The position numbers and the translations under genes are program-made. This document shows positions 35,044 to 44,106 of a stretch of DNA of 58,801 bases, piece after piece. The notes under the pieces are model-generated. The model was not told where the DNA came from and ran no database searches. It was given only the letters and a program-made list of their open reading frames with translations. Source of the DNA: Bacillota bacterium (GTDB taxonomy: Bacteria; Bacillota; Clostridia; Acetivibrionales; DUMC01); the NCBI GenBank assembly GCA_013314855.1, contig JABUEW010000007.1, positions 1 through 58,801 of the forward strand, written 5' to 3'. How positions within the stretch are numbered: the stretch's first letter is position 1; every line of letters begins with the position of its first letter.

Positions 35044-36567
35044 ATGGTTTATGATGTTGTAGTTATTGGCGCCGGGGTAATAGGTTGCCATACGGCAAGG
35101 CAGCTCTCTAGGTATAAATTGAAAATATGCTTGTTGGAAAAACACTCGGACGTGGCGTCGGGCACAAGTTCGGCAAACAGCGGAATTATCCATGCAGGTT
35201 ATGATGCAGAACCGGGTAGCCTTAAAGCCAAGTTTAATGTTCGGGGCAATAAAATGATGGATCAGGTTGCTAGAGAGTTGGATGTTCCCTTCAAGAGGAT
35301 AGGTTCCTTGGTCCTTGCCTTTAACCAAGACGATATGATAAAGATAAAAACTCTGTATGAAAGGGGATTAACAAATGGTGTACAGGGTATGGAAATACTT
35401 ACAGCTTCCCAGGTACGGGAAAAGGAGCCAAATGTTTCAGAAGAAACAATAGGCGCTTTATATGCTCCCAGTGCAGGCATTATATGTCCTTATGAGCTTA
35501 CTATAAGTGCCGCAGAAAATGCTGTTGAAAATGGAGTTGATATTGTATTGGAGTGTGAGGTTAAAAACATAAAGGTTGAGGGTATATCATTTTGTGGTGA
35601 GGATAAGACATTGTACTGCAATAACAGGCCATTGTTTGATGGGGACAGATTATTGTATGATAATGACCGTCCATTGTACAGTATAGCCACAAACCAAGGT
35701 GAGTTTAAGGCAAGGTATGTAGTAAATTGTGCCGGTCTGTATGCAGATACGGTAGCTGCAATGGTTGGAGATACTTCTTTCACGGTAAATTCCAGGAAGG
35801 GAGAGTATATACTTTTTGACAAGAGGCAGGGCAGAATAGTAAATTCGGTAATATTTCAGACACCTACAAAAATGGGGAAAGGAATACTGGTTACACCAAC
35901 AGTAGACGGCAATTTGCTGATTGGACCAAACGCCGTTGATATAAATAATAAAAATGATTTATCGACAACCAGGGAAGGATTGGATCAAGTGTTGCGGGGT
36001 GCCTTTAAGTCTGTACCGGGTATAGATAAAAGGAATATCATAACGTCCTTTGCCGGCCTTCGAGCCATACCGTCCACAGGGGATTTTATAATCGGAGAAT
36101 CAAGAGTGGCAAAAGGTTTTATAAATGTTGCAGGTATAGAATCACCCGGCCTTACTGCAGCCCCTGCCATAGCAGAATATGTTGTTGAGGAAATTCTAAG
36201 GAATACGGGATTAAAACTTATTCCGAGACCTGGTTTTAATCCTCTAAGGCGCCCTGTTAAGAGATTTAGAAATATGGAAGAATATGAGCTGGCAGGTTTG
36301 ATAAAGGAAAACCCTTTATATGGGCGTATTGTGTGCAGGTGTGAAAAGGTCAGCGCTGCAGAAATAATTGATTCTATAAGGAGACCTGCAGGTGCAAGGA
36401 CCCTGGACGGGATAAAAAGAAGGACCAGGGCCGGTATGGGAAGGTGCCAGGGGGGATTCTGTACGCCGAGGGTTATGGAGATATTATCCCAGGAGCTTGA
36501 TGTACCCATCGATAAAATAACAAAGTCGGGTGGAAACTCGTGGATGCTGGCAGGCAGGACAAAATGA
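35044..36567 (+). CDS. GlpA-like FAD-dependent oxidoreductase with BFD-type Fe-S domain
   Basis: 507 residues from ATG 35044, which has GGGGGA eight nt upstream; an in-frame earlier ATG/GTG lacks this. The FAD-binding motif is VVVIGAGVIGCHTARQ. The DAO domain includes SSANSGIIHAGYDAEPGS and TFAGLRAIPSTGDF-like segments, and a C-terminal BFD-like [2Fe-2S] segment carries CRC and GRCQGGFC. It is the catalytic subunit type of anaerobic glycerol-3-phosphate dehydrogenase and is followed by a partner NAD/FAD oxidoreductase and DUF1667 gene. Residues near 195-220 contain a short repeated insertion (NNRPLF, then NDRPLY) not expected in the family. Confidence 0.88.
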   Translation: MVYDVVVIGAGVIGCHTARQLSRYKLKICLLEKHSDVASGTSSANSGIIHAGYDAEPGSLKAKFNVRGNKMMDQVARELDVPFKRIGSLVLAFNQDDMIKIKTLYERGLTNGVQGMEILTASQVREKEPNVSEETIGALYAPSAGIICPYELTISAAENAVENGVDIVLECEVKNIKVEGISFCGEDKTLYCNNRPLFDGDRLLYDNDRPLYSIATNQGEFKARYVVNCAGLYADTVAAMVGDTSFTVNSRKGEYILFDKRQGRIVNSVIFQTPTKMGKGILVTPTVDGNLLIGPNAVDINNKNDLSTTREGLDQVLRGAFKSVPGIDKRNIITSFAGLRAIPSTGDFIIGESRVAKGFINVAGIESPGLTAAPAIAEYVVEEILRNTGLKLIPRPGFNPLRRPVKRFRNMEEYELAGLIKENPLYGRIVCRCEKVSAAEIIDSIRRPAGARTLDGIKRRTRAGMGRCQGGFCTPRVMEILSQELDVPIDKITKSGGNSWMLAGRTK

Positions 36568-36621
36568 ATTAAAGGTTACATGCTATACATATTAAAAGAA
36601 AGATGGAAAGGGGACGGTTTG

Positions 36622-38070
36622 ATGCAGGAAACACTAAAAATATGGGATATGCAGAAAGTGCAAGAAACACAGGAAACGCATGATATAGGGAAAATGCAAG
36701 GAATACAGAAAGTCCAGGGAATACGGAAAGCGCGACGAACACAGAAAGTCCAGGCAAAAAACCAGGCAACGGAAGCTGCCAGGGAAGTAGACCTAATAGT
36801 AATAGGAGGGGGACCGGCCGGATTGGCTGCGGCTGTTGAAGCACGAAAATGCGGTGTGGAAAACATATTAATCCTTGAAAGGGAAGTTGAGCTTGGGGGT
36901 ATACTCCAACAGTGCATACACACCGGGTTTGGACTTAAAATTTTTGGTGAAGAGCTTACAGGCCCTGAGTATGCAGAAAGGTTTATTAAGCAGGTGAAAG
37001 ATTTGGGTATTGGTTTTAAACTTGATACTATGGTCATTGATATTACCGGGAATAAAACCATTACTGCTGTTAACAAAAGTGAAGGGCTTATAAAACTAAA
37101 AGCGAAGGCATTAGTGTTGGCCATGGGGTGCAGGGAAAGGACCAGGGGTGCCCTTAACATTCCGGGGACGAGACCTGCGGGAATATATACAGCCGGTACC
37201 GCCCAGCGGTTTGTCAATATGGAAGGCTATCTTCCCGGCAAAAAAGTTGTTATTCTGGGTTCAGGAGATATCGGCCTTATAATGGCAAGGCGTATGACTC
37301 TTGAAGGCGCATCAGTAAAAATGGTGTGCGAATTAATGCCTTACCCGGGAGGATTAACCAGGAACATTGTTCAATGCTTGGATGATTATAATATACCTCT
37401 AAAGCTTAACTGTACTGTTGTTGAAATACATGGCAAAAAGAGGGTGGAGGGTGTTACAATTGCACAGGTAGATAATAACCGAAAGCCAATACCTAATACA
37501 TATGAGTATGTGGAATGCGATACTTTGCTTCTTTCAGTAGGACTTATACCGGAAAATGAGTTGTCGATGGAAGCGGGGGTCGTGATAGACCCTGTTACTT
37601 CAGGGCCTGTTGTAAATGAATCAATGGAGACATCCATTGGAGGGATATTTGCCTGTGGCAATGTAGTGCACGTTCACGACCTGGTTGACCGGGTAACGGA
37701 AGAGGCCATGCGGGCAGGAAGAAGCGCAGCTAAGTTTATTTTGTCCGGTAAATATGAAGGTATACAGCCCGGTATCCGCCTTCCGGATGAAAAATCTACC
37801 ATTACAACAGTTGCAGGTGAAGGGATAAGGTATGTTGTTCCTCAAATAATCAGAAAAGAGTATGTGGAAGAAAATTCGGAAATACTATTTAGGGTAAGGG
37901 ATGTATACAGAAATGTCAGGATTTCTTTAATAAGCGGAGGTGAAAAAATATATTCCGTTAAAAAGGTTAGGGTTGCACCTGGGGAGATGGAAAGCATAAA
38001 GCTTACAAAGCAACTCCTGGAAAAGATAAGGGATGGCCACAAAATTATTGTACAATTAGAAGACATTTAG
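36622..38070 (+). CDS. NAD/FAD-dependent oxidoreductase, GlpA partner, with repeat N-terminus
   Basis: 482 residues from ATG 36622, which follows AAGGGGAC. The flavoprotein domain starts at VDLIVIGGGPAGLAAAVEAR and has a second nucleotide-binding motif KKVVILGSGDIGLIMARR and the FAD motif GGIFACGNVVHVHD. Orthologues normally begin almost directly at the first motif. Here about 52 extra residues precede it, made of degenerate MQKVQ/IQKVQG-like repeats and encoded by repetitive DNA at about 36650-36765. It lies 54 nt after the GlpA-like gene and probably passes electrons from it to NAD or a quinone-independent acceptor. Confidence 0.87.
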   Translation: MQETLKIWDMQKVQETQETHDIGKMQGIQKVQGIRKARRTQKVQAKNQATEAAREVDLIVIGGGPAGLAAAVEARKCGVENILILEREVELGGILQQCIHTGFGLKIFGEELTGPEYAERFIKQVKDLGIGFKLDTMVIDITGNKTITAVNKSEGLIKLKAKALVLAMGCRERTRGALNIPGTRPAGIYTAGTAQRFVNMEGYLPGKKVVILGSGDIGLIMARRMTLEGASVKMVCELMPYPGGLTRNIVQCLDDYNIPLKLNCTVVEIHGKKRVEGVTIAQVDNNRKPIPNTYEYVECDTLLLSVGLIPENELSMEAGVVIDPVTSGPVVNESMETSIGGIFACGNVVHVHDLVDRVTEEAMRAGRSAAKFILSGKYEGIQPGIRLPDEKSTITTVAGEGIRYVVPQIIRKEYVEENSEILFRVRDVYRNVRISLISGGEKIYSVKKVRVAPGEMESIKLTKQLLEKIRDGHKIIVQLEDI

Positions 38071-38202
38071 TTATAATAGCATTAGAAGAAAAATGAGAGA
38101 ATTTAAAAACAAGAATATAAAAGTGAAATAAGAAGACACAAGGATGCTTAAGGATGCTTAGGGATAATGAGCAGGGTTACTAAAAATGGAGGTGCAAGGT
38201 AA

Positions 38203-39396
38203 TTGGATAAAAACATAGAAAACCTATTAAATACTGATATTTCAGACATGGCCGGCATGTCATTTTATTGTGACACATGCAAAAGGGAGCATTCGGTAGA
38301 TATTGAGAAAATAATCATTGAAAAAGGTGCTGTAAATACAGTTCCGGCTGTTGCTGACGGTTTCAAGGAGGGAAAAGTATTCCTGGTAGCTGATAATAAT
38401 ACATACCGTGTATGTGGGGAGAAGGTTGAACATCTTTTAGAAGAAAAAGGGTTTAAACTGAAAACCTTTGTTTTTAATACCCCTCATCAGCTTGTGCCCG
38501 GAGAACAGACGCTTGGACGGCTTCTTATAGAAGTGGAGAAGGATACGACCCTCATAGTTGCTGTTGGGTCAGGAGTAATAAATGATATGTGCAGGTATTT
38601 GAGTTATAAGATGGACATACCTTATATTATTGTTGGTACAGCTCCTTCCATGGACGGCTATGCATCAGTGGTTACACCAACCATAGTTGATGGAATTAAA
38701 GCTACTTTGGGAGGAGTATATCCGTATGCAATCATAGGTGATCTTGACATCTTGAAAGAGGCTCCTATGGAAATGCTTTATGCAGGCTTCGGCGACATAC
38801 TTGGAAAGCTTATAGCCCTTACTGACTGGGATCTTTCCAGGAAATTAAACGGGGAAAAGTATTGTGATATCTGTGCAGCTTTTGTAAGAAATGCTCTTGA
38901 AAAATGTATCAATAATGTTGATGGAATAAAAAACCGGGAAGAAAAAGCAATTAAATACCTCATGGAAGCCCTGATATTGGCCGGCGTAACAATGGGCATG
39001 TTTGGAAACTCAAGACCGGCTTCGGGAGCCGAGCACCACTTTGCCCATTACTGGGATGAGGATGCTATTTCAAGGGGAGAAGAACATCCTCTCCATGGTA
39101 ACTCTGTCGGTGTAGGAACAGTTGTCGCATCAGAAATTTATAAGCTTATAGGCGACAGAATTCCTGTAAAAGTTAATCCTCCGGACCCTAAGGAAGTAAG
39201 GAGTTTACTTAAGCGCCTGGGAGCATGGGATAATCCCCGAGATTTAGGTATAAGCAGGGACCTTTTCAGGAGGAGTGTTCTTCATTCAAAAGATAATAGG
39301 CCTAAATTCACTGTTTCACACCTGGCAGGCCAGATGGGGCTATTAGAGGAGTTTTCAGAGATTTTAACACAAAAGTTTTATGGAGGGTGCAACTAA
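38203..39396 (+). CDS. egsA: sn-Glycerol-1-phosphate dehydrogenase (AraM/EgsA)
   Basis: 397 residues from a TTG with GGAGGTG upstream. It belongs to the iron-containing-alcohol-dehydrogenase-like G1P dehydrogenase family. The nucleotide-binding part includes IVAVGSGVINDMCRYLSYK and VGTAPSMDGYAS; metal-binding residues lie in ASGAEHHFAHYW (His278/His279) and EHPLHGNSVGVG (His298). It reduces dihydroxyacetone phosphate to sn-glycerol-1-phosphate or runs the reverse. The stop and the next start overlap (TAATG), so it is coupled to the HAD phosphatase. It uses the archaeal-type glycerol-phosphate stereoisomer within a cluster otherwise built for glycerol-3-phosphate. Confidence 0.92.
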   Translation: MDKNIENLLNTDISDMAGMSFYCDTCKREHSVDIEKIIIEKGAVNTVPAVADGFKEGKVFLVADNNTYRVCGEKVEHLLEEKGFKLKTFVFNTPHQLVPGEQTLGRLLIEVEKDTTLIVAVGSGVINDMCRYLSYKMDIPYIIVGTAPSMDGYASVVTPTIVDGIKATLGGVYPYAIIGDLDILKEAPMEMLYAGFGDILGKLIALTDWDLSRKLNGEKYCDICAAFVRNALEKCINNVDGIKNREEKAIKYLMEALILAGVTMGMFGNSRPASGAEHHFAHYWDEDAISRGEEHPLHGNSVGVGTVVASEIYKLIGDRIPVKVNPPDPKEVRSLLKRLGAWDNPRDLGISRDLFRRSVLHSKDNRPKFTVSHLAGQMGLLEEFSEILTQKFYGGCN

Positions 39397-40187
39397 TGGG
39401 CACAAAAAATTTGACCTTCAGGGATAAAAAACTTTTTGTGCTTGATATGGACGGCACTTTCTACCTGGGAGACAAGATTCTGGAAGGTTCCTTAGACTTT
39501 ATAGAAAAAGTAAAGGAAACAGGGAAGGAATTTATGTTTTTTACCAACAACGCTTCTAAAACTTCTGAATATTATAAAAATAAGCTTTTGAAGATGGGGT
39601 GCAAGGTTAATGGAAAAAACATTGTTACGGCAGGAGATGTAACTATTGAATACCTCATTGAAAATTATCCCGGCAAAAAAGTATATCTTGTAGGTACCCC
39701 TCTACTGGAAGACAGTTTCAGGAAGGCAGGGATAGACCTGGTACAGGAAGATGCGGATGCGGTAGTAGTAAGCTTTGATTTGACCCTTACCTATGAAAAG
39801 TTATCAAAAGCCTGTACCTTTATCAGGAAAGGGGCAACCTTTATTGCAACACATATGGATTTAAATTGTCCCACAGAACATGGGTTTATTCCGGACTGCG
39901 GCTCCATATGTGCCATGGTTACTGCTTCGACAGGGGTTAAACCCAGGTACCTTGGGAAACCTTTTAAAGAAACTGTTGATATGATAGAGAGAATATCAGG
40001 CTACAAAAAGAATGAAATAGTTATTATCGGCGACAGATTATATACGGATATAGCAACAGGTTATAATAACGGAGTAACAAGTATCCTTGTACTTACCGGC
40101 GAAACGAAACTGGAAGATATTGCTCAATCAGATATTAAGCCGGATTTCATCTTCCCGTCCCTGGGATGTGTGGCACAAGTTTTATGA
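39396..40187 (+). CDS. HAD-IIA family phosphatase (NagD/AraL-like)
   Basis: 263 residues from ATG 39396, which has GGAGGGTG upstream and overlaps the previous stop by one base; an in-frame ATG at 39387 lies too near the ribosome site. Motif I is FVLDMDGTFY (Asp17, Asp19), motif II FFTNNASKT, and motif III/IV region IVIGDRLYTDIATG. Enzymes of this group dephosphorylate small sugar or polyol phosphates, including glycerol phosphate. Coupling to the G1P dehydrogenase suggests a glycerol-1-phosphate or related substrate. Confidence 0.9.
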   Translation: MGTKNLTFRDKKLFVLDMDGTFYLGDKILEGSLDFIEKVKETGKEFMFFTNNASKTSEYYKNKLLKMGCKVNGKNIVTAGDVTIEYLIENYPGKKVYLVGTPLLEDSFRKAGIDLVQEDADAVVVSFDLTLTYEKLSKACTFIRKGATFIATHMDLNCPTEHGFIPDCGSICAMVTASTGVKPRYLGKPFKETVDMIERISGYKKNEIVIIGDRLYTDIATGYNNGVTSILVLTGETKLEDIAQSDIKPDFIFPSLGCVAQVL

Positions 40188-40275
40188 ATGGCAAATATCA
40201 AGGATAAAGAAGTAATAATAAAGGTGATGAATATTTATTATGGCAAAATATAATTCGGTAAAAGGAGAGACTAAA

Positions 40276-40635
40276 TTGGTAAAAAAGAACATTACTTGCA
40301 TAGTGTGTCCTGTGGGGTGTAACCTCGAAATATCCTATAAGGATGGAAAGGTTATTGAAGTATCGGGCTACACTTGTAAAAAAGGTATGGATTATGGCTG
40401 GGCTGAAGGTACAAATCCGAAAAGGGTTTTGACCACCACTGTAAGGATAAAAGGCGGAAGATTGCCTGTTTTGCCGGTAAAATCGGAGAAACCTTTACCC
40501 AAGGATTTGCTTTTTGAATGCATGAAAGTGATAAATGCTGTTAGACTTGAGGCGCCGGTAGCTTTAGGAGACGTAGTTGTGGAAAACATACTTGGTACCG
40601 GCGTGAATATAGTTGCTGTAAAAAGCAGTTCATAA
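40276..40635 (+). CDS. DUF1667 cysteine-rich protein
   Basis: 119 residues from TTG 40276, chosen because AAAGGAGAG lies seven nt upstream; an ATG at 40240 would add 12 residues but has no ribosome site. The N-terminus ITCIVCPVGCNLEISYKDG has CXXCXXXC (Cys8, Cys11, Cys15), with a fourth cysteine at GYTCKKG (Cys34), suggesting an iron-sulfur or zinc site. DUF1667 genes regularly accompany GlpA-like and FAD oxidoreductase genes in Firmicutes, so it is probably a small electron-transfer subunit of that complex. Confidence 0.87.
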   Translation: MVKKNITCIVCPVGCNLEISYKDGKVIEVSGYTCKKGMDYGWAEGTNPKRVLTTTVRIKGGRLPVLPVKSEKPLPKDLLFECMKVINAVRLEAPVALGDVVVENILGTGVNIVAVKSSS

Positions 40636-40671
40636 AACAAGTTATTTACCAGTTGAGGAGGGACTACCCCA

Positions 40672-41793
40672 ATGAAGTGGACAAGGGAAGAATATATAGG
40701 TTTAATGACTTTTGAAAAGGTTGACAGGCAAATGTTCGTTGAACTTTTCGGGCCTCTTATAGGGCTTGAAGATGAATGGAGGGCACAGGGAGCTACCCAG
40801 GAAGAAATTGATTTGGTTGCCTTTGACTTTGACTATGTTCCCCTGGTAGACTGTGGAGGAAATACAGGCATAATGGGAGGCATGGAGCCCAAAATCATTG
40901 AAGAAACAGAGGAATATACCATTGAAACCGATGTTCTTGGAAGGACAATGAAATTATGTAAAGGAACCGCCACTATACCTTTACCTCTCGATTACCCTGT
41001 AAAGGATATGGACAGCTGGCTTAGAATAAAGCACCTTTATGAGTATAGCGATGCCCGTATAAACTGGAATGAAGTTGAGAAAGCAAAGAAAGCACAAAAA
41101 GAAGGGGCATTGGTTATTGCCTGGATACCTGGAGGTTTTGATACTCCAAGGCAATTGATGGGAGAAGAGGAATGCTGTATTTGTTATTATGAAAAGCCTG
41201 AGCTTATGCATGATATCCTTGAAACTATAGGAGAAACTGCCTTCAGGGTATTGGACAAAATAAGCAGGGAATTGGTGATTGATAATTTATCCGTGCATGA
41301 AGACTTGGCGGGAAAGTCGGGGCCTTTGATAGGACCGGGACAGGTTAAGGAGTTTATTTTGCCCTACTATAGAAAAGTATGGGATTTATTGTCTTCCAGG
41401 GGCACAAAACTATTCAGCCTGGATAGTGACGGCAATATAAATCCTTTAATTGATGCTTTCCTGGAATGTGGCGTTAATATAATGTACCCGATGGAACCAA
41501 ATGGCGGAATGGATATAGTTGAATTAAGGGAAAAATACGGAAAACGCCTTGCTTTTAAGGGTGGAATTGACAAATTTGTATTAAGGGGTTCAAAGGAAGA
41601 GATACTTAGGGAATTGGAATACAAGCTTCAGCCAATTATGCAGCAGGGAGGTATGGTTTTCGGTATAGACCACCGTATTCCTAATGGGACGCCCCTGGAA
41701 AACTACAGGTATTATGTTGATACTGCCAGGAAAATGCTGGGATTAGAGCCTAGGAGCCCGGAAAATAAAGGATGGGCAAGAATGGCTTTTTAA
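40672..41793 (+). CDS. Uroporphyrinogen decarboxylase-like methyltransferase family protein
   Basis: 373 residues from ATG with GAGGAGGG upstream. It has the URO-D/MtaA-like barrel pattern: WTREEYIGLMTFEKVDRQMF, LSVHEDLAGKSGPLIGP, ending in LAFKGGIDKFVLRG and VFGIDHRIPNGTPLENYRYY. Genome-wide relatives are usually corrinoid-linked methyltransferases or proteins of unknown role rather than haem enzymes. No corrinoid protein is encoded beside it. It is the last gene of the glycerol-phosphate cluster. Confidence 0.82.
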   Translation: MKWTREEYIGLMTFEKVDRQMFVELFGPLIGLEDEWRAQGATQEEIDLVAFDFDYVPLVDCGGNTGIMGGMEPKIIEETEEYTIETDVLGRTMKLCKGTATIPLPLDYPVKDMDSWLRIKHLYEYSDARINWNEVEKAKKAQKEGALVIAWIPGGFDTPRQLMGEEECCICYYEKPELMHDILETIGETAFRVLDKISRELVIDNLSVHEDLAGKSGPLIGPGQVKEFILPYYRKVWDLLSSRGTKLFSLDSDGNINPLIDAFLECGVNIMYPMEPNGGMDIVELREKYGKRLAFKGGIDKFVLRGSKEEILRELEYKLQPIMQQGGMVFGIDHRIPNGTPLENYRYYVDTARKMLGLEPRSPENKGWARMAF

Positions 41794-41810
41794 ATTTTTT
41801 TAACTTGAAG

Positions 41811-41837
41811 TAAATTATTTTATAATCCTGCCGATAT
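41811..41837 (+). promoter_or_regulatory. Sigma-D (sigma-28) flagellar promoter
   Basis: TAAA at 41811-41814, a 15-nt spacer, then GCCGATAT at 41830-41837 match the flagellar sigma-28 consensus exactly in both boxes and spacing. It lies 116 nt upstream of the FlgF/FlgG-type genes, which belong to that regulon class in Bacillus (flhO-flhP). Confidence 0.88.
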
Positions 41838-41952
41838 AGTAAATGTAAACAGTAAACGGACAGTAAGTTAAGTGGAATGAAATGCAAATGAAAAATAACA
41901 GGACAAAGAGAATGAGGACGATTGAAAAATAAAATAAAACCGGGAGGATTTT

Positions 41953-42732
41953 ATGATACGTGGGTTGTATGCCTCAGGCTGGAGTATGATGGCCAATAGC
42001 AGAAAAATGGATGTAATAGCGAATAATCTTTCAAATATTAACACAAACGGCTTCAAAAAGGATTCTGTTATATTTGAAAGTTTTCCGGAATTACTTGCCA
42101 AACGTGTAAATGATTACAGAAGCATTGCAAATCCTTCAGGCATGCTGGGTACAATGGAAATAAGCAGCGATGTGGGAGAAATCTTTACTTATTACCGCCA
42201 GGGACAATTGAACAAAACTGGCAACAGGCTTGACCTTGCTATATCTGACACCGGTAATGCTTTCTTTACCATAGGTGTTGCAGCACCTGACGGTACTATA
42301 AGGGAGCTCTATACAAGAGATGGCGCTTTCACAATAAATTCTCAAAATTTTCTCGCTACGAAAGACGGATACCTGGTTATGGGACAAAATGGGCCTCTCC
42401 GCCTGCAAGACAGGGAATTTATTGTTGAGGAGGATGGGACAATTATTCAGGATGGTGCAGTGATAGACAGGCTGTTAATCAGGAGTTTTGCGAATACATC
42501 GACATTACGCAAGATTGGTTCGAATTTGGTGGGAAGGACAGAGCAAACAGAAGAACAGCCCTTTAACGGCAGAGTTCTTCAGGAGTTTTTGGAACAATCA
42601 AATGTAAATGTTATCAGGGAAATGGTGGATATGGTGACTGTTTTGCGTGCCTATGAAGCAAACCAAAAAATACTGCAGATCCAGGACAGTACCCTGGAAA
42701 AAGCAGTTAACGAAGTAGGCGTTGTAAGGTGA
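41953..42732 (+). CDS. Flagellar hook-basal body rod protein, FlgF type (FlhO-like)
   Basis: 259 residues from ATG with GGGAGG upstream. The N-terminal rod motif is GLYASGWSMMANSRKMDVIA followed by NNLSNINTNGFKKD. The C-terminal FlgF/G motif (EQSNVNVIREMVDMVTVLRA, YEANQKILQ) is intact. It is exported by the flagellar type III system to form the rod. It is first in a three-gene flagellar operon behind the sigma-D promoter. Confidence 0.93.
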   Translation: MIRGLYASGWSMMANSRKMDVIANNLSNINTNGFKKDSVIFESFPELLAKRVNDYRSIANPSGMLGTMEISSDVGEIFTYYRQGQLNKTGNRLDLAISDTGNAFFTIGVAAPDGTIRELYTRDGAFTINSQNFLATKDGYLVMGQNGPLRLQDREFIVEEDGTIIQDGAVIDRLLIRSFANTSTLRKIGSNLVGRTEQTEEQPFNGRVLQEFLEQSNVNVIREMVDMVTVLRAYEANQKILQIQDSTLEKAVNEVGVVR

Positions 42733-42794
42733 AGTAAACCAATAAGACCTAATAAAACCTATATTTTAGTATTTTAAAGGAGGATGTTTCTTTT

Positions 42795-43601
42795 ATGATG
42801 AGGGCTCTTTGGACTGCAGGCTCAGGAATGATTGCCCAACAATTTAACGTGGATGTAATATCAAATAATCTTGCTAATGTTAATACAACGGCATACAAAA
42901 AAGAAAGGGTGGAATTTAAGGATTTGCTTTATGAAACTTTAAGCAGGGCACATGTCCTTGAAGACAGAGGGGTACCTGTAAACCTTCAAGTAGGGCATGG
43001 AACTATAGTATCTGCTACAGTTAAGAATTTTCAATCAGGAAGTTTTGAAAAAACAGATAATCCCTTTGATTTTGCAATAAATGGAGAAGGATTTTTTATG
43101 GTACTGGGCCCAAGAGACGAGATTTTATATACCAGGGACGGTAGCTTCAAAATAAGTGTAACCGATATGGGGAAAATGCTTACAACTTCCGACGGCTATC
43201 CCGTGCTGGATGAGTTCGGGACAGAGATAATATTCGACTATGATTTGGATTTATCAAAATTGAATGTCTCAGAAGACGGAAATTTAAGTTACACTGACGA
43301 GGAGGGAATAACCATACCCCTTGGGCAGAGAATAGGGATTGTCGGTTTTGACAACAGGAACGGCCTTGAGAGTATTGGAAAAAATTTTTATGCAGCAACA
43401 TCCGCTTCAGGAGAACCTATTCCCAACGAGGAACTGGTAAATAAAAGCGTATTAATGCAAAGGTACTTAGAAACATCAAATGTCCAGGTAGTGGAAGAAA
43501 TGGTAAAGTTGATTGTTGCCCAGAGGGCGTATGAGTTAAATTCAAAAGCAATACAGTCTTCTGATGAAATGATTGGAATGGCGAATAATTTGAAGAGATA
43601 G
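42795..43601 (+). CDS. Flagellar basal-body rod protein, FlgG type (FlhP-like)
   Basis: 268 residues with AAGGAGG upstream. The N-terminus MMRALWTAGSGMIAQQFNVD and SNNLANVNTTAYKKE, the internal FlgG segments (NPFDFAINGEGFFMV; YTRDGSF) and the C-terminus SNVQVVEEMVKLIVAQRAYE are all as expected for FlgG. It forms the distal rod together with the preceding gene product. Spacing of 62 nt to the FlgF-type gene indicates one operon. Confidence 0.94.
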   Translation: MMRALWTAGSGMIAQQFNVDVISNNLANVNTTAYKKERVEFKDLLYETLSRAHVLEDRGVPVNLQVGHGTIVSATVKNFQSGSFEKTDNPFDFAINGEGFFMVLGPRDEILYTRDGSFKISVTDMGKMLTTSDGYPVLDEFGTEIIFDYDLDLSKLNVSEDGNLSYTDEEGITIPLGQRIGIVGFDNRNGLESIGKNFYAATSASGEPIPNEELVNKSVLMQRYLETSNVQVVEEMVKLIVAQRAYELNSKAIQSSDEMIGMANNLKR

Positions 43602-43636
43602 CTTTGTTGGGGTAGAAAAAGAGGGGTAAAGTTATT

Positions 43637-44035
43637 ATGAATGTATTAGATATGTATAATGTTGAATTGAGATTGCCGCAAACCAATAGCGCAAATAATT
43701 CTCAAAAAAATACGATTAATGCTGTTGTTCCCGAAGAGCAAGGCTTTGAGGAAAAGCTAAAGCGTGCCATGGAAAACAAGGACGAAAAAGCTTTAAAGGA
43801 GACATGCCAGCAATTTGAAGAGCTTTTTTTACAGATGATGTACAGGCAGATGAAAGCAACAGTGCCGAAATCAGGGTTGTTTTCTGAAAACATCTCGACA
43901 GAAATTTTTGATTCCATGCTTGATGAATCTTTGATGAAAGAAGCATCAAAAGCAAACGGCGTTGGATTGGCAGACATGATGTATAAACAGCTTTATAAAA
44001 AAATGTATAATACATATAAAATTGAGAACGAATAA
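43637..44035 (+). CDS. Flagellar rod-binding protein (FlgJ N-terminal domain)
   Basis: 132 residues with GAGGGG upstream. Residues about 50-125 contain the rod-binding domain pattern CQQFEELFLQMMYRQMKATV, then SGLFSENISTEIFDSMLDES and GLADMMYKQLYKKM. The muramidase domain present in proteobacterial FlgJ is absent, as is usual in Firmicutes. It probably caps or scaffolds rod assembly and closes the flagellar operon. Confidence 0.88.
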   Translation: MNVLDMYNVELRLPQTNSANNSQKNTINAVVPEEQGFEEKLKRAMENKDEKALKETCQQFEELFLQMMYRQMKATVPKSGLFSENISTEIFDSMLDESLMKEASKANGVGLADMMYKQLYKKMYNTYKIENE

Positions 44036-44106
44036 CACATAAAATAGGTATTACAGTAAAGATAGGTATTACAATAAAGAGCAGGGAAGTAGCTATTATA
44101 AATAAA

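Noticed and set aside
36569-37217. Long minus-strand frames opposite the FAD oxidoreductase
   Set aside because: Their repeated Leu/Pro-rich composition is the antisense of the MQKVQ-type repeats and Rossmann domain; the plus-strand protein has clear motifs.
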